DNA from: Branchiostoma floridae
Lineage: Eukaryota; Chordata; Leptocardii; Amphioxiformes; Branchiostomatidae
Length of the DNA stretch: 47,157 nt
Reading direction: 5' to 3'
Assembly: GCF_000003815.2 (NCBI RefSeq)
Contig: NC_049981.1
Span: forward strand, 7,348,150-7,395,306
Part shown: piece by piece, positions 1 to 11,120 of the stretch
How the letters are laid out: each line of letters starts with the position of its first letter
Numbering within the stretch: the first letter of the stretch is position 1
Notes under the pieces: model-generated
Databases searched by the model: none
Told to the model about the DNA's origin: nothing
Seen by the model: only the letters and a program-made list of their open reading frames with translations
Translations under genes and position numbers: made by a program

Positions 1-408
1 TTTGGTACCACTGATCAGCGAGACGGCCCTCGCCGATGCCGGGATAAACTCCACAATAATTGGATTACAATTTCTGCTGCATATTTGTTTGATTCCGAAT
101 TTGTCGCATTTCTGGAGGACCGACGTCGTCTGAGCAGGCAAGATGGCGACAGAGATGACACGGCGTGGGGACGACTGTCTCGCCGATCCTGCTGTAGATC
201 TCCCCTGATTAGATTCGGTGACTGCAGACGCTACAATGTCGAATGATTATTCTTCACATACATGTGGAAAGAATAGATCTAGAAGTTAGTACGGATATAT
301 AACATCAGAGCGACCAGACAATGGACACTAAAAGTGAAATATTGAGACCGAGAAGGACGAAGAAAACTGATCATTCGTCGTTGAAGAGGTTTATCAGTCA
401 CGTATGCA
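1..408. other. Non-repetitive stretch, no gene seen
   Basis: No long open frame and no inverted-repeat element is visible here. The first 250 bases are more GC-rich than the following MITE-rich DNA and include a short stretch with ATG GCG ACA near 143, but no frame stays open far enough to support an exon. It could be intronic or intergenic sequence of a gene outside the window. Confidence 0.4.
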
Positions 409-410
409 TA

Positions 411-626
411 ACGCTAGTTCACCTTTATCCGCGGGGTAACCTTTATCCGTTGTGTATAAAATCGGAGTATTCAGGGATATCAAGTTGACAGACGGCTGTT
501 TCAGACTGGAATGCTATGAAAAAAAATTCAATTTGAAACCAACTTCCGACAACTAGATATCCCTAAATACATCATCTTTAAAAACAACGGATGTACGTTA
601 CCAAGTGGATAAAGGTGAACTATCGT
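411..626. mobile_element. TA-flanked MITE, family A (copy 1)
   Basis: Terminal inverted repeats begin ACGCTAGTTCACCTTTATCC on the left and end in the reverse complement of ACGATAGTTCACCTTTATCC on the right. The TIR continues into a second conserved block (GGGTAACCTTTATCCGTTG). TA dinucleotides at 409-410 and 627-628 flank the element, as expected of Tc1/mariner-type insertion. There is no coding capacity, so it is a non-autonomous element. Two more copies lie at 1356-1525 and 9567-9769. Confidence 0.8.
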
Positions 627-891
627 TACAGTTACTATAAATTTTCAGTCACTGTTGGAAGAAAATTGATAGTAACTGGTCATTCGTCGTCTGTGGTTAT
701 TTCGTAGATTTGGCGATAGGTGCAGCAAAGAACGATGTTTGAATGGTTGTACTTTACACATGTGTTTAAGCAAGGGATAGATATTTTGAGTTTGGGTTTC
801 TTGAGATACCCTTTAGGTTAGGCAGAAGCTAATCTTCCAGGGCTCATACAAATAAGAGGGCATACAATATATACAAATACATAAACAAATA

Positions 892-1069
892 CAGTAGAAG
901 CCGCTTAATTGCACGGCCTATTTGCCAGTGAATTTCGTGCAATTGTCCGGCTGATGCAATAATGCGAAGTCATCTAGCTGGACCGCACCGGTTTGGGATT
1001 TGGGGATTCCGTGCAGTTAACAGGAGTGTGCGTTAATCCGGTGTGCAATTAACTGGCTTCTACGTACTG
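892..1069. mobile_element. TA-flanked pogo/Tigger-like MITE, family B (copy 1)
   Basis: The left end is CAGTAGAAGCCGCTTAATTG and the right end is an imperfect reverse complement carrying a CGTA insertion near 1063-1066. TA flanks both ends (890-891, 1070-1071). The CAGTAGAA-type terminus and TA duplication resemble pogo/Tigger elements; this is an inference from the ends only. A copy in the opposite orientation lies at 5786-5964, and the interiors match along most of the length. Confidence 0.75.
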
Positions 1070-1355
1070 TACTTTACATCGACGTGATAGGACAAGTCTA
1101 CTATAGGAGTCTTTATGCACTATTGCTGAGTTTGACTTTCTCATGGAGGAGAGCTGAAATGCCCACGTATTGCATTATTAGTTTGTTTATTAGGAATCTC
1201 CATTAGTTGAATACATCAAACTATTCTTCTTGCAGTCTCATTAGGTTGTTGAATCAATACTTTCTTGGAGTTAAAGGTAAGCAATCGCGGCCATTTCTAT
1301 CCTTCCTCTCCGAACCAAACTTCTGTTTGAAGCATAGCAAATCAACAAGTGCATA

Positions 1356-1525
1356 ACGCTATTCCACCTATATCCACGGAGTAACCTATATCCGTTGCTT
1401 TTGAAAATATTGTGTTTAGGGATATCAAGTCGACGCGGACGGTGGATCGACTTGACATCCCAAAATGCCCTGTTTTTTTTAAACAACGGATATAGGTTAC
1501 CCCACGGATAAAGGTGAACTAGCGT
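1356..1525. mobile_element. MITE, family A (copy 2)
   Basis: Same termini as 411-626 (ACGCTATTCCACCTATATCC ... reverse complement of ACGCTAGTTCACCTTTATCC), with the shared internal block GATATCAAGTCGAC. The left flank is TA (1354-1355); the right flank has decayed to CA. No coding capacity. Confidence 0.78.
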
Positions 1526-1750
1526 CACTGTTTTTTAGCTACGTCATGACACAACAAGGAGTAGTAAGAGTTAATCTTTGAAGGGTCCTAGAAGAAAGTT
1601 AATGAAACGTCGACGAGGGAGGGGGGGGGGGGGGGTGGGCATCCTAGCATTCCACTTCCACTTTAAAAAATGTAGTTTTTTCAAATCATAATATATAATT
1701 TCTTTGCTAGATATCATTAATGACTACTTTGTGAGAGGACTTGAAGAGAC

Positions 1751-1868
1751 TCTCCAAGCAGAGGTTGGCGGTGAAAATCGGGACCTTTTCTTTATATGCC
1801 GCTGGGCGAAAAATACGGCATATAAGGAAAAGGTCACGATTTCCTCCACCAACCTCTGCTTGGATAGT
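1751..1868. mobile_element. Foldback MITE, family C (CTCTCCAAGCAGAGGTT ends), copy 1
   Basis: The left end CTCTCCAAGCAGAGGTTGG pairs with CCAACCTCTGCTTGGA at the right. The arms continue inward (GACCTTTTCTTTATATGCCG against CGGCATATAAGGAAAAGGTC) around a loop of about 15 nt, so nearly the whole 118 bp forms one hairpin. Relatives are at 3013-3190, 14678-14863, 14969-15013, 19343-19445 and 21405-21612. Confidence 0.78.
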
Positions 1869-2117
1869 AAGTAAAGGAGGCATTCATCGGGGCACATCAA
1901 CATGCTGTCAGCTGGGACAGTGGGCGGTACCGACTTCCTACAAACTTTGACTCAGTGCTAACTATTGCACCGCTTGCAGCATGTTGCATACATGTAGCCT
2001 GGTTGCCAGACTGTTTCCAGGTACTACGCAGGCCAGCCCCTCGGCTTTCCAGGGCCAACATCCCCCCCCCCCAAAAAAACAACAACTTAAACCCTGAAAA
2101 ATAGTTTGGTTTTGACT

Positions 2118-2139
2118 GGTGTGTGTGTGTGTCCGTGTG

Positions 2140-2187
<48 letters not shown>
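2118..2187. repeat. (GT)n microsatellite
   Basis: An interrupted GT/TG dinucleotide run, about 65 bp, on the plus strand. Confidence 0.95.
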
Positions 2188-2188
<1 letters not shown>

Positions 2189-2189
2189 G

Positions 2190-3010
2190 AGCTTCCTTGG
2201 TGGTATGTTAGCCCTAGAGCTTACGAACTGGTCTGTGTGGGCCCTGGAAACAGCCTGGCCTCCAGGCTATTCCCTACTATTGTAGCCTAAATTGACAACT
2301 ACTGCACCACATGCAGACTGCTACAGAGACTAGGGCGCGCCCCCTGGGGGAAACAGGCGGGTGATGGAGCACCCTGTCCCGCTGCGGCTCCCGACTCGTC
2401 CGCCCGGACCGCTGACAATCTAATTACGACTCTCTTTATCCGGGAATCGACTGCTGAGCACTCCGGAGTCTCCTGCCCACTCCATCTTTCTCCACCCGTC
2501 AGGGAGAACGTTCTGATTGATGGAAGGCAGGGGGATGGGAGGCTCTGGTAGGGGATAGCATGTTCTTGAGATTGGGGCGGAGTGGAAGGAGGGAGTGGAT
2601 GAGTGTTGCAGAGAGGGAAGGAGGAGGATCCTTACTCAATCTTTCTCCGGTCATGAGACAGATCACTTTCATTGATGAGGGAGGCTCTGGTAGGGTATAC
2701 TAGTAAGTGGCTCTTGGCCGTAAGGTCTATGATGGGGGAGTGAGAATGGGATTGAAGATACCAAATTCACCCCCACCCATCAAAGGGAACACTACTATAA
2801 GACAATGCTAGGCCGAGGCTCTAGCAGGGTATAAGATGTCAGTTAATGATGTATTTCCTTAGCATTAAAGTGTTTAAGAGACTGAACAAAGGATGCAGCA
2901 AGGTAGGCCTGAAAAAAGGACCAGAAGAAAACAGCTAGCTATACAATATTGAAAAGGAACACTATGTACAATGTCTAACTACTTGCTACTTAAATTGATG
3001 TATTACAAAC
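2190..3010. other. Non-coding stretch with a GC-rich island
   Basis: No supported gene. About 2330-2520 is GC-rich and unlike the surrounding MITEs, with a CTAATTA core near 2418; it could be conserved regulatory sequence. From 2520 to 2830 there are imperfect repeats of GAGGCTCTGGTAGGG-like phrases (2550, 2686, 2816), probably remnants of an old repeat. Confidence 0.35.
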
Positions 3011-3012
3011 TA

Positions 3013-3190
3013 CTCTCCAAGCAGAGGTTAGGTTCCGGCTGCTTTTTGACGTTTCTTTTTTTAATGCGTTTTCATCGGGCTTTCTATTTTGTACCATTTT
3101 CTTTATGTCTCGCGGCCTGCATCCAGAAAACGGTACAAAATAGAAAGTCCGATGAAAAAGCATGAAAATCGTCAAAAAGCAGCCGAAGTC
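3013..3190. mobile_element. Foldback MITE, family C (copy 2, right end truncated)
   Basis: Starts CTCTCCAAGCAGAGGTTAGG after TA. Inner arms pair CTTTCTATTTTGTACC with GGTACAAAATAGAAAG, and CGGCTGCTTTTTGACG with CGTCAAAAAGCAGCCG. The terminal CCTCTGCTTGGAGAG expected on the right is missing. Confidence 0.75.
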
Positions 3191-3442
3191 TAATTTGTCC
3201 TTAATTTGTAGTACAAATTACACTTTTCCAGGCATCAGCACAACCCCCATGTCCGCCCTCCTGAATCCCCATCAGTACAGAGTGAAGAGCAACATCTTTC
3301 TTGCTCGCCTGTGTCGGACTTGTAAGGCGTCCCCGGAGATAACTTATGATCTAATTACTCCTGTTTTAATCCTGCAGAAGACTCAGATCCGTCACTGTCC
3401 GCGGCACTGTCTCACGGCTCCGGCGGTGTGAACTTCAGGCTT

Positions 3443-3938
3443 AAAGGGGCATTCCACTCCACACGGGAGTGTTATTTTCCGATAGATATTAATTTTAGAA
3501 AGTAATAAATGCATACTACTTCACATTATACGGTAAAGTACCCAGTTTCTCCATGTGCTTCAAAAGCATTCAGTCTTCTACTAAATTCCCCAAGTACCCT
3601 CTAATTGAATTAATGAGTGAATACAGTGCAAAACTTTTAGGTAAGGTTACAAACTGAAAAATCTCGTCTTGTTATGTGTTCTTTGCTATCTTATGAGCAA
3701 TTTGCCTTCTCGGTGTGCTTAGCGATCCTCATTTATTCCGAAAATATGCACGATAAACAAAGTGTCTATGCGTATAGGGAATGCATTGGTAGGGTCTGCA
3801 TGGGTTTAGTGAGTGTCATATTGTTTTAAAAAACACACATCGCGCAATGTGAATTCCACAAAATTCAGCTGATTATGTATTCATTGACATATTATCTATT
3901 AGAAAACACCACCCCTTCTGGAGTGGAATGCCCCTTTT
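3443..3938. mobile_element. Inverted-repeat element with AAAGGGGCATTCCACTCC ends
   Basis: The left end AAAGGGGCATTCCACTCC is matched by GGAGTGGAATGCCCCTTTT at the right, about 496 bp apart. The interior is AT-rich and non-coding. The superfamily is not assigned because I cannot fix the target-site duplication. Confidence 0.7.
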
Positions 3939-4529
3939 AGAATCTATCGCGGTATCAAAGAAAGAAAGGATGTGTTTCAAATTCTTGTGGGCTCTCCCTA
4001 GGCTAGGGTTCATCAATTTCCTGTGATTCTTGTCTTATTGTGGTCACGATTCTAGTAGTGTTTATGGACAGAATTCATTGTCTTGAGCTTCCCATTAACA
4101 CCGAGACGGTTCGCTTGGCCTTCATAAGGCTTAGACGTGCCTATCTCGTTTCTATGGTAACCGTTGCTAAGGAAAAGATAAATCCATAGTAACGGGAAGC
4201 CCTATAGTTTTCAACAGCCATTTAATGTATGTGTACAACAAGTGTAGTTGTGATTGATTTTCAATAAGACAATAATTTAATTTGATTTAATTTACACGTG
4301 GTACATTGTATGAACCATATCTATGACGCCTTAGTCTCAGGCAGAATATTCATAACAGTCTCCACGAGTCTTTTTCTTTGTCTTATAATGTGCTTTTTCC
4401 TAATGCTTAATATCAATTTTATTTTAATACCGGCCACAAGAAACCGAGTACAGTAGAGTTAATATGCCACAAAATAAATGAATAAACATTACACCCCCCC
4501 CCCATGATTAACATATTCTCATAAACCTA

Positions 4530-4712
4530 CCAGGTGCCATTATACCGCCACCTAAAAAAAAAACGTTGTTATAGAGGCTTTCTCAAGATTGTCTTTAACA
4601 CCTAAATATCTTAATTGTATTACATTTAGGATATTTAACATTTAGTGCTCAAGACAATCATGGGAAGACCTCATTACTAACATTTTTGAGGTGGCGGTAT
4701 TATGGCACCTGA
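4530..4712. mobile_element. MITE with CAGGTGCCATTATACCGCC ends
   Basis: Left CAGGTGCCATTATACCGCCA and right GGCGGTATTATGGCACCTG are reverse complements with one mismatch. The interior continues as a weaker hairpin (AAGATTGTCTT against AAGACAATC; AACACCTAAATAT against ATTTAGGATATTTAAC). About 183 bp, no coding capacity. Confidence 0.75.
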
Positions 4713-4990
4713 TGGAATTATGATAGTCGATGTTACCATCCAAACCAATTTGCAGAGTCTGTTTTCCCATATCACACTCTTCACCCCGACTATCAACTTC
4801 ACAGCGTCGTTGATATTTCCGACGCGACGCCTTTATCCCAGCGCACTTTCTTTAAGTCGCAGGTCCCAAGACGCGAGGAATAAGAAATGTCATTAAGTCT
4901 TACCGACTCGGTGTCTCCTGTCTGTTAGATAGCAGGGTGTCGAGGTGCGCTATGGGACCGAGCGCAGCAGATTGAACTCTTGAGCGTTAA

Positions 4991-5330
4991 GCTAAGGGCA
5001 CAACCCGCCGTACGTGCAATTTATCCGTACGTTTTTTTTGGGGGGGAGGCCACGTCCGCCACGTATTTCTGAAAACGTTCAGGCTGTACAGGGCCAGGGC
5101 AGGCGCATCGCCCGAACTGGCACGTACGGGGACGAATCCGGCGCAGCCCGATGGCAAAGTTCCGCCTGCACGTAACGTTCTACGGCGTGTCTGCGTGCTC
5201 AAAAATGCGTCGGATTCCCTACGAGTTCGTGCGGAGGCGGTACTTACCACTTACGGATCCCAAAAGATTGCCCACGTATTGGAACGTAGACAGCACGCAT
5301 TTGCACGTACGGCGGGCTGTGTCCTTAGCT
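4991..5330. mobile_element. TTAA-flanked GC-rich MITE, family D (copy 1)
   Basis: TTAA at 4987-4990 and 5331-5334 flanks termini GCTAAGGGCACAACCCGCCG / CGGCGGGCTGTGTCCTTAGC. TTAA duplications are typical of piggyBac and Kolobok-type transposons; the superfamily is inference. The interior is rich in ACGTAC/GTACGT phrases and forms long arms. The open frames inside it are by-products of its GC content. A second copy lies at 15777-16104. Confidence 0.8.
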
Positions 5331-5399
5331 TTAAGCGTCAATCCAAGCTTCTGATTTGATTTCTATTCACACCAAGTGGCAAGGCAGTCTCTTTTGAAG

Positions 5400-5580
5400 G
5401 CGATGTAAAAAGGCAAAGGTAGTCCAATAACATATACCAAGAAGCAGTTATACTGACGAAAGATAGTGGATGCTATCTGAAACGTCAGTGACCGTTTCCA
5501 AAATCATATCCAGTTGCCTGAGTAACTGCTTTTTGGCATATCTTATTACCTGGATTTCATTAACACCTTCATCGACGTAG
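5400..5580. repeat. Dispersed repeat (GATAGTGGATGCTATCTGAA type)
   Basis: This segment shares the phrase order GATA(G/A)TGGATGCTA(T/C)CTGAAA ... TTGAGTAACTGCT with 43770-43860, so it is a dispersed repeat, possibly the 3' region of a retroposon. No ends could be defined. Confidence 0.5.
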
Positions 5581-5619
5581 TCTCATACCCTTTTTACGCC
5601 CGTAGGGGCCAGTGCGTTG

Positions 5620-5770
5620 TTAACCACTGTCTAGGACATGGTATCCTGAGGCAGAGCCCATCCCCCTCCTTCCACTGCCTTTTGATATACCTCCCCAGCC
5701 GAAGTCATGTGCCCACTTTACACCTGGGTGGAGTGAGGAATGTCGAGTTCTAGTTTTAGTTCTAGTTTAA
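5620..5770 (-). mobile_element. Possible SINE 3'-domain fragment
   Basis: TTTACACCTGGGTGGAGTGA (about 5716-5735) has the form of the conserved distal segment of tRNA-derived SINEs, which is also seen in the SINE at 43500-43670. No box A/box B head is visible here, so this is at best a fragment. Confidence 0.3.
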
Positions 5771-5785
5771 TTTTAGTGTAAAGTA

Positions 5786-5964
5786 CACTAGAAGCCAGTT
5801 AATTGCACAGCGGACTAACGCACACTTCTGTTAACTGCACGGAATCCCCAAATAAAATCCCAAACCGGTGCGGTCCAGCTGGATAACTTCGCATTATTGC
5901 ACCAGTCGGATAATTGCACAAAATTCACTGGCATATAGGCCGTGCAATTAAGCTGCTTCTACTG
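5786..5964. mobile_element. Pogo/Tigger-like MITE, family B (copy 2, reversed)
   Basis: The same element as 892-1069 in the opposite orientation. TA flanks are at 5784-5785 and 5965-5966, and the right end GCTTCTACTG lacks the CGTA insertion of the other copy. The shared interior includes AAACCGGTGCGGTCCAGCTG. Confidence 0.78.
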
Positions 5965-6501
5965 TACCTTTCCCAAGAGCACAAGATCGGCAGCATGGCA
6001 GGATTTCAACCCAGGACCTCTGGCTTCTTGGCCCAAACCTTGCATTTACGCAGCACGATCCTACCTGGAAAGATGACAAGGAGGTTTTATGGAAAAGAAA
6101 TCATTTGTGACGTTGGGGCTTTCCTCACACAGGATCTCCAACTTGTGAGAAGTAAGTATTAGTATAGTGTCTTCTTTTCCCAGGATACAACATCTGGACC
6201 TGTCTGTGAGATTTGAACCCAAAGCTTTAGATTCGTCAATCCAATCTTCTGATTTGACGTTTATTTCACACAATTGAATATGGATAAAAGTCAACGTGAA
6301 ATGATTTAATGCGAGGGAAGACAATTAACACAACACAACAATGAAATTTTGTTGCGAATTCTCGCCGTGGGCTAATTGCAGGTAACATGAAAGTGTTACA
6401 CACAGTGTATAACATACAGTGATTTACCAGTCTAGTCTCCAAGCGAATCTTCCAGTGGCATAACAAAATCGTTATCGGGTGGCCAACGGACACAGTCTTG
6501 T

Positions 6502-6684
6502 AATATCCAAGCAGATCCTACGATGGCATAAGATAGTACTAATACTGATACTAATCTGGCCAAGGAGTGCAGTCAGCTAAGAGGTGTGCACTTGCCATGT
6601 AGCGAAACACACTCTTAAGCCAGCTTTACTCCTGTACCAACTTTTGATACTATGTTAAGCTACCGTAGGATCTCCTTGGAGATT
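6502..6684. mobile_element. MITE with TCCAAGCAGATCCTACGATGG ends
   Basis: The left end TATCCAAGCAGATCCTACG pairs with CGTAGGATCTCCTTGGAGAT at the right. About 183 bp, non-coding. A solitary related end (TATCCAAGCAGATCTGACGATGG) is at 39750-39780. Confidence 0.65.
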
Positions 6685-7040
6685 AACAGTATTGGCCTAC
6701 AAACGATTCTGCCACCAAATATCTACTTGGAGGAGACTGACAATGTTGCTGTGAAGAATTGAATATTCATATCAAAGACAATTTCCTAGAGATTCCTTGA
6801 TCAGAAACACGCCACGAAACGTGTCATTAAGATTGATTCATTCTTCCGACAGGATTTCCATACATAAACAATCATATCAGAACTGATATGAATGCTATAA
6901 TTAAAAGAAGAATGTTTTCCTGTGATATCTTAAGGGACGACTCAATATGCAATTGCCCCAGGATTACAGGAAGAAGAAAGCCCCGGGGTGATATCGTCTG
7001 AAAAGTCAGGGGCGGTTCAATAATGCCGTGTTTGGGTCTT

Positions 7041-7272
7041 AAGGTGCACTCTTACTGCTCTTGTGTCAAGCTTGCGTCACTGCGGGGTTCGTTCACGCGG
7101 GGTTATGTTATTTTCCACGGTTTTGTAAAATTTAGATATTTCGTAATACGTAAAAGTATGACTTAAAAGACGGCAAAATACACAAAAAGTTAGAAAATTC
7201 GTTCTTTATCTCTGAAATTCGTTGAGTATCTTTCGAATCCCGCCGTGACGCAAGTCCAGTGAGAGTGCACTT
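7041..7272. mobile_element. MITE with AGTGCACTCT ends, family E (copy 1)
   Basis: Left AAGGTGCACTCTTACTG and right CAGTGAGAGTGCACTTT are imperfect inverted repeats. The interior phrase ACAAAATACACAAAAAGT ... GAAAATTCGTTC is shared with 11470-11699. About 232 bp, no coding capacity. Confidence 0.72.
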
Positions 7273-7415
7273 TTAGTTATATCCGAAATTCTGTTACGTT
7301 TTTTTTAACATTCAAGGCTATCTAACTTAAATTTCGAGAGACACTGATTCAGAAAATTTAAGGTAGTTATCTACCTTTTCTTGTAGAGTGCAACTTGTTT
7401 CGGATTAGCGTTATA

Positions 7416-8327
7416 CGAGGGCGGTTCAAAAAGTAATGCCATTGGTTTTATAACAGGCTCATTTTTTCATCGAATGAGTTGAAATTTGGTACAAAGGTAC
7501 AAGAATGCATCCTCTTGAGATTAAAATATCTCAATTTGTGGTTCAGATTTAAATGAGCAACTGACTTGAGTTCAAGATGATCACACTCTTAGAAGCTTGT
7601 CAGGAGATCAGTTCCTCTATATCTTACTATTGTAGGAACCTGTATAATAAGAAACGTCTCTATAGATGACATGCCAAGTTTCATGTTTGAACCTTTATTG
7701 GTTAATCTTTTACAGCTACTAGAATGGAGCGAGTTGCTATATTACAGAAAGTTTGATTAATAGCCAAATACGTGATTTGTTGAATAAGGGTTTTTGTAGC
7801 TAGACTGCTTTTTCATTAGTCAAAAGATACGAAACTTGGAACAATTATTAACTGTTTCAAGACCAAGAAATGTGCTATGTTTGATTTTTGTCAGTTAATA
7901 AAAAAAGTCGGTTACGGAAACTTTAAGCAGCCAACCCCTAATTCACCGCTAAGTACGACCCTGACGACCTTACTTCACCCCAGGAACGAAAAAAGAAGAA
8001 GTGATTGGATTTAAAAGATGAAAATAGACATTTGGATTATAGAGAAATGCAACTTGATACATGTGCAATTTTAGTTTCTTACAATAGCTTCAAGTGATTC
8101 AGGAACATTATCAATCGGACATTAATTGACCCTTTAATTTCTTCCGACGGGATAACAAGGGTGTGGTCATCTTGAACTCAACTCAGTCAGTCAGTCATAA
8201 AAATCTGAACAACAAATTAAGATATCAAGAGGATACATTCTTGTACCTTTATGCAAAATTTCAAGTCATTCGATATAAAAATGAACCTGCTATAAAACCA
8301 GTGGCATTACTTTTTGAACCGCCCTCG
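7416..8327. mobile_element. Mariner-like element with ~170-bp terminal inverted repeats, non-coding
   Basis: Termini CGAGGGCGGTTCAAAAAGTA / TACTTTTTGAACCGCCCTCG are exact inverse complements and sit between TA dinucleotides (7414-7415, 8328-8329). The arms extend inward about 170 bp each: the left block with GGTACAAGAATGCATCCTC is mirrored by GAGGATACATTCTTGTACC on the right. The 912-bp length and ends recall Tc1/mariner elements. No open frame for a transposase remains in the middle, so the element is dead or was always non-autonomous. It is the longest intact transposon-like unit in the left half of the window. Confidence 0.85.
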
Positions 8328-8339
8328 TAGGTTACCTCA

Positions 8340-9540
8340 CGAACATCGATGATCTTGTGGCCTTCTTGTCGTCAAGAAATGTATTTATCTCAGAAGTATT
8401 TCCGTTTCTCATTCCTCTCCACAATTGGTCAGATTGGGACCAGATAGAAGATTTGGTGTGACGTCACGTTTTCTGTGTTTCATCACCGAACCGTTTTACG
8501 AGGAAGTGAATCCAGAGGTCACGGGGTCAAGACAGCTCTCCAAAAAGTCCTAACGTCAGCTATTCTGCTTTACCTCAAAGTCCAAGCAGATGTTGTGAGG
8601 GAAAATCGTTATGTTCTTTCCATCTCTTCGTTTTGTTTAAGTAGGCCGTTTGCGAACATGTTTACATTTGATCACGTCGACCGATGATGATGATGATGAG
8701 GCCGTTTGCAACCAAACAAAAATAACAACATCAACAATAAAAGGGGCAGTAGGAAGACGTTTCGATTTTGTCTCCCAATATCTGCTTGGAGACTTCCCAA
8801 CAGTCGTGACGTCAGAGGTTTTTACATTGTCTCCAAGAAGATGTGAGGAGTAAAAGTTGTACTGTTTCCTGACAGCCAGCTTTCAACATGGGTTCTTTGG
8901 GGAGATGTATGTTAGAAAAACGAACGGAACAATATTTGCAAGGTTATTCGGCCTGTTTGGCAAGCTATTGTTATAATGTTTGTTTGTTTATTTTTATTTA
9001 ACCAGGGTTACATATCGCGTATGTTTTGTTCTGAATGAAAGTTTTTTATCGGTGGCGCCTTGCCTACGGACAGCTTTGTGACGTCATTCATAACGGGGAC
9101 TGCTGCACTCAACCTTCACCCGCCAGAGGTCGCTGTTTCTCGGCCACAACTGCACCAGCGTACGAGGCTACGAATTTTGAACTTCATCATCACAATTCAA
9201 ATAACGTTATACAAGCAGACAAAACAACATAAAACAAAGCTAACCTAAGGAAAAATGATGACGAACCAAATCAAATCAAATAAACAAACCAGAAAAGGGT
9301 GCTGCAGTGCTATAGTTATCCAATGTTTGATATCCATATGATGTATAATACTGTAAGAAGAAAAACTGCTATGTGGTATGTTTGACCTCAGTTGACCTTG
9401 CCGTTTAAACATAATAGCCGACGGCAGTCTCCAAGCAGATACAGGAAGTTTTTTTACGTCTTTGTAATGAGTGATGACAGATCCTAAAATATGATATAAA
9501 AGACACCAAACTACATATGACGTAAAGAAAATAGTAGTGG
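8340..9540. other. Non-coding stretch with three palindromic CRE sites
   Basis: No gene is supported; the short open frames here show no protein-family features. It contains TGACGTCA at 8459-8466, 8807-8814 and 9079-9086, and MITE-end fragments such as TCCAAGCAGATGTTGTGAGG (near 8583), ATATCTGCTTGGAGAC (near 8779) and GTCTCCAAGCAGATAC (near 9428). Confidence 0.5.
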
Positions 9541-9566
9541 GAATTATTTGTGTATATTTCTACGTA

Positions 9567-9769
9567 ACGCTACTTCACGTTTATCCGTAGGGGTAACCTA
9601 TATCCGTTATTTAAAAAAAACCCAGCGTATATAGGGATGACAAGTCGGCGGACTGTGGCTCTAAATTTCAAAATATTGCAGTTCAAAACTACCGTCGGTC
9701 GCTCCCCAAATACCGTGTTTTTGAATGCAACGGATATAGGTTATCCCACGAATAAAGGTGAACTAGCGT
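9567..9769. mobile_element. TA-flanked MITE, family A (copy 3)
   Basis: The left end is ACGCTACTTCACGTTTATCC and the right end is the reverse complement of ACGCTAGTTCACCTTTATTC. TA flanks are at 9565-9566 and 9770-9771. The family block GGTAACCTATATCCGTT is present on both arms. Confidence 0.8.
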
Positions 9770-10079
9770 TATACATGTATATCTTTCGTTTCCACAAACA
9801 GTCCGATCGAGCCCCAGTTTGGAAATGTGACGGTAGTGGTGGGTGGGAGTGAGGTGCTGCACCGAGCCGATCCGCTTTAGTTTTCGATTTGATCTGGATT
9901 TGTATCTGAGATATGTAAGCCGGGGAGTGTATATCCTCCCTCGGTATGAACTGTATAAGAACAAAGTAATGCTCGACAAGTATAAAGTACTTTTGTCAAA
10001 AGACTAGTATTACTCGATGTCTTGGTCTATTTTTGGCCTGATGGTTGGTAATAGGCATTTCTCAGTGTTTGGCTATTCC

Positions 10080-10280
10080 GTTTTTCGCCCCTCACCCCCT
10101 CCTAACTCCTTCCTCCCGTCTACTTTCTCCCACCGACGTGACGTCACCGTTGTAATGGCCGTTTAATTGCCGGGCGGACCTTTGTCTAGTGGCGGCAGAC
10201 GGGGGTGCCCGCACCGCTATCGTCTGCGATCGGAGCCCGTCCTTTAAACGGCGACACTCCACAGATGGTATACAGGTAAA
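10080..10280. other. GC-rich non-repetitive island with CRE and TAAT motifs
   Basis: Between MITEs lies a GC-rich segment with TGACGTCA at 10139-10146 and a GTTTAATTGCC core near 10163. It does not fold on itself and has no long open frame. It could be a promoter or enhancer, but only composition and motifs suggest this. Confidence 0.3.
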
Positions 10281-10289
10281 CGTTCTCTA

Positions 10290-10686
10290 AGCTAGGGCCA
10301 CGCCAAATTCATTTGTTGCTTCTCCGATTTTTATCAGAAAAGAATTTGACCGACAGGTCGAAATTTTTTTTTTCCAAAAGGCCTGGGGTGAAGATATACC
10401 GGCTTAAATGACACACACAAAAACAACAGCCTGAGGAGGTAAATGGTACGTTCTATACAATGAACCCTTTATTTGATTTGTTACTAATGTTCTGAATAAA
10501 AGTCATTGTTTTTAGACTGATATTATGTGTATGTGGCTCTGAATGGTAATATTATATGTACAGGTTTGTGGTAGCAAAACCTGTATTATTTTTTTTCTCA
10601 GGACTGAATTAAATTTTTTTAAATGAAAGGAAAATGGACAAGCGAATCCGAGAAGCAACAAATGAAATTGGTGTGACCAAAGCTAG
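10290..10686. mobile_element. Inverted-repeat element (CAAATTCATTTGTTGCTTCTC ends)
   Basis: The left block AAATTCATTTGTTGCTTCTC matches the reverse complement of GAGAAGCAACAAATGAAATT on the right; the outermost bases (GCTAGGGCCACGCC against GGTGTGACCAAAGC) are more diverged. About 397 bp, AT-rich interior, no coding capacity. Confidence 0.68.
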
Positions 10687-10769
10687 ATAGATATAGAAAT
10701 GTACAGAAGGAAAAGAACGATTTCCCTTTAATAGTGGCAGAGCTGTAAACAAGAGAAACATGACCCTCT

Positions 10770-11120
10770 TAACGTCTGTCTTTTCCTAGAATGTAATCTT
10801 CATTTTCGGCAAACAAACAGAGGAAAAAAACAGCTGTTGCTCTTGAAAATGTTCTCTGGGATATTAGAAAAGAACATAGAAAACCACAAAGAAAATACTT
10901 ATCTCCCTTTCAAAACGGCAAAGTCAATGGTATAGCTAAGTTATAAAAAAGGAAATGTATATCTTAGTGTCTTTCCTAGAACGTAATATTCATTTTAGGT
11001 ATGCAAACAGAGAGAAAAACAGCTATTGCCCATGAAAATGTTCTCTGAGCTATGCAAAGGAAATGCATCCACTTTATGTCTTTCGTTTCACACCATATTG
11101 TCTTCTTTTTCTCTAGGAAA
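10770..11120. repeat. Duplicated ~200-bp dispersed repeat
   Basis: Two imperfect direct copies start near 10770 and 10968, sharing TCCTAGAA(T/C)GTAAT and AAAATGTTCTCTG. The distal part (AAATGCATCCACTTTATGTC) recurs at 14900-14960 next to a MITE end. The open frame across it on the minus strand has no family signature, so I treat it as repeat. Confidence 0.55.
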
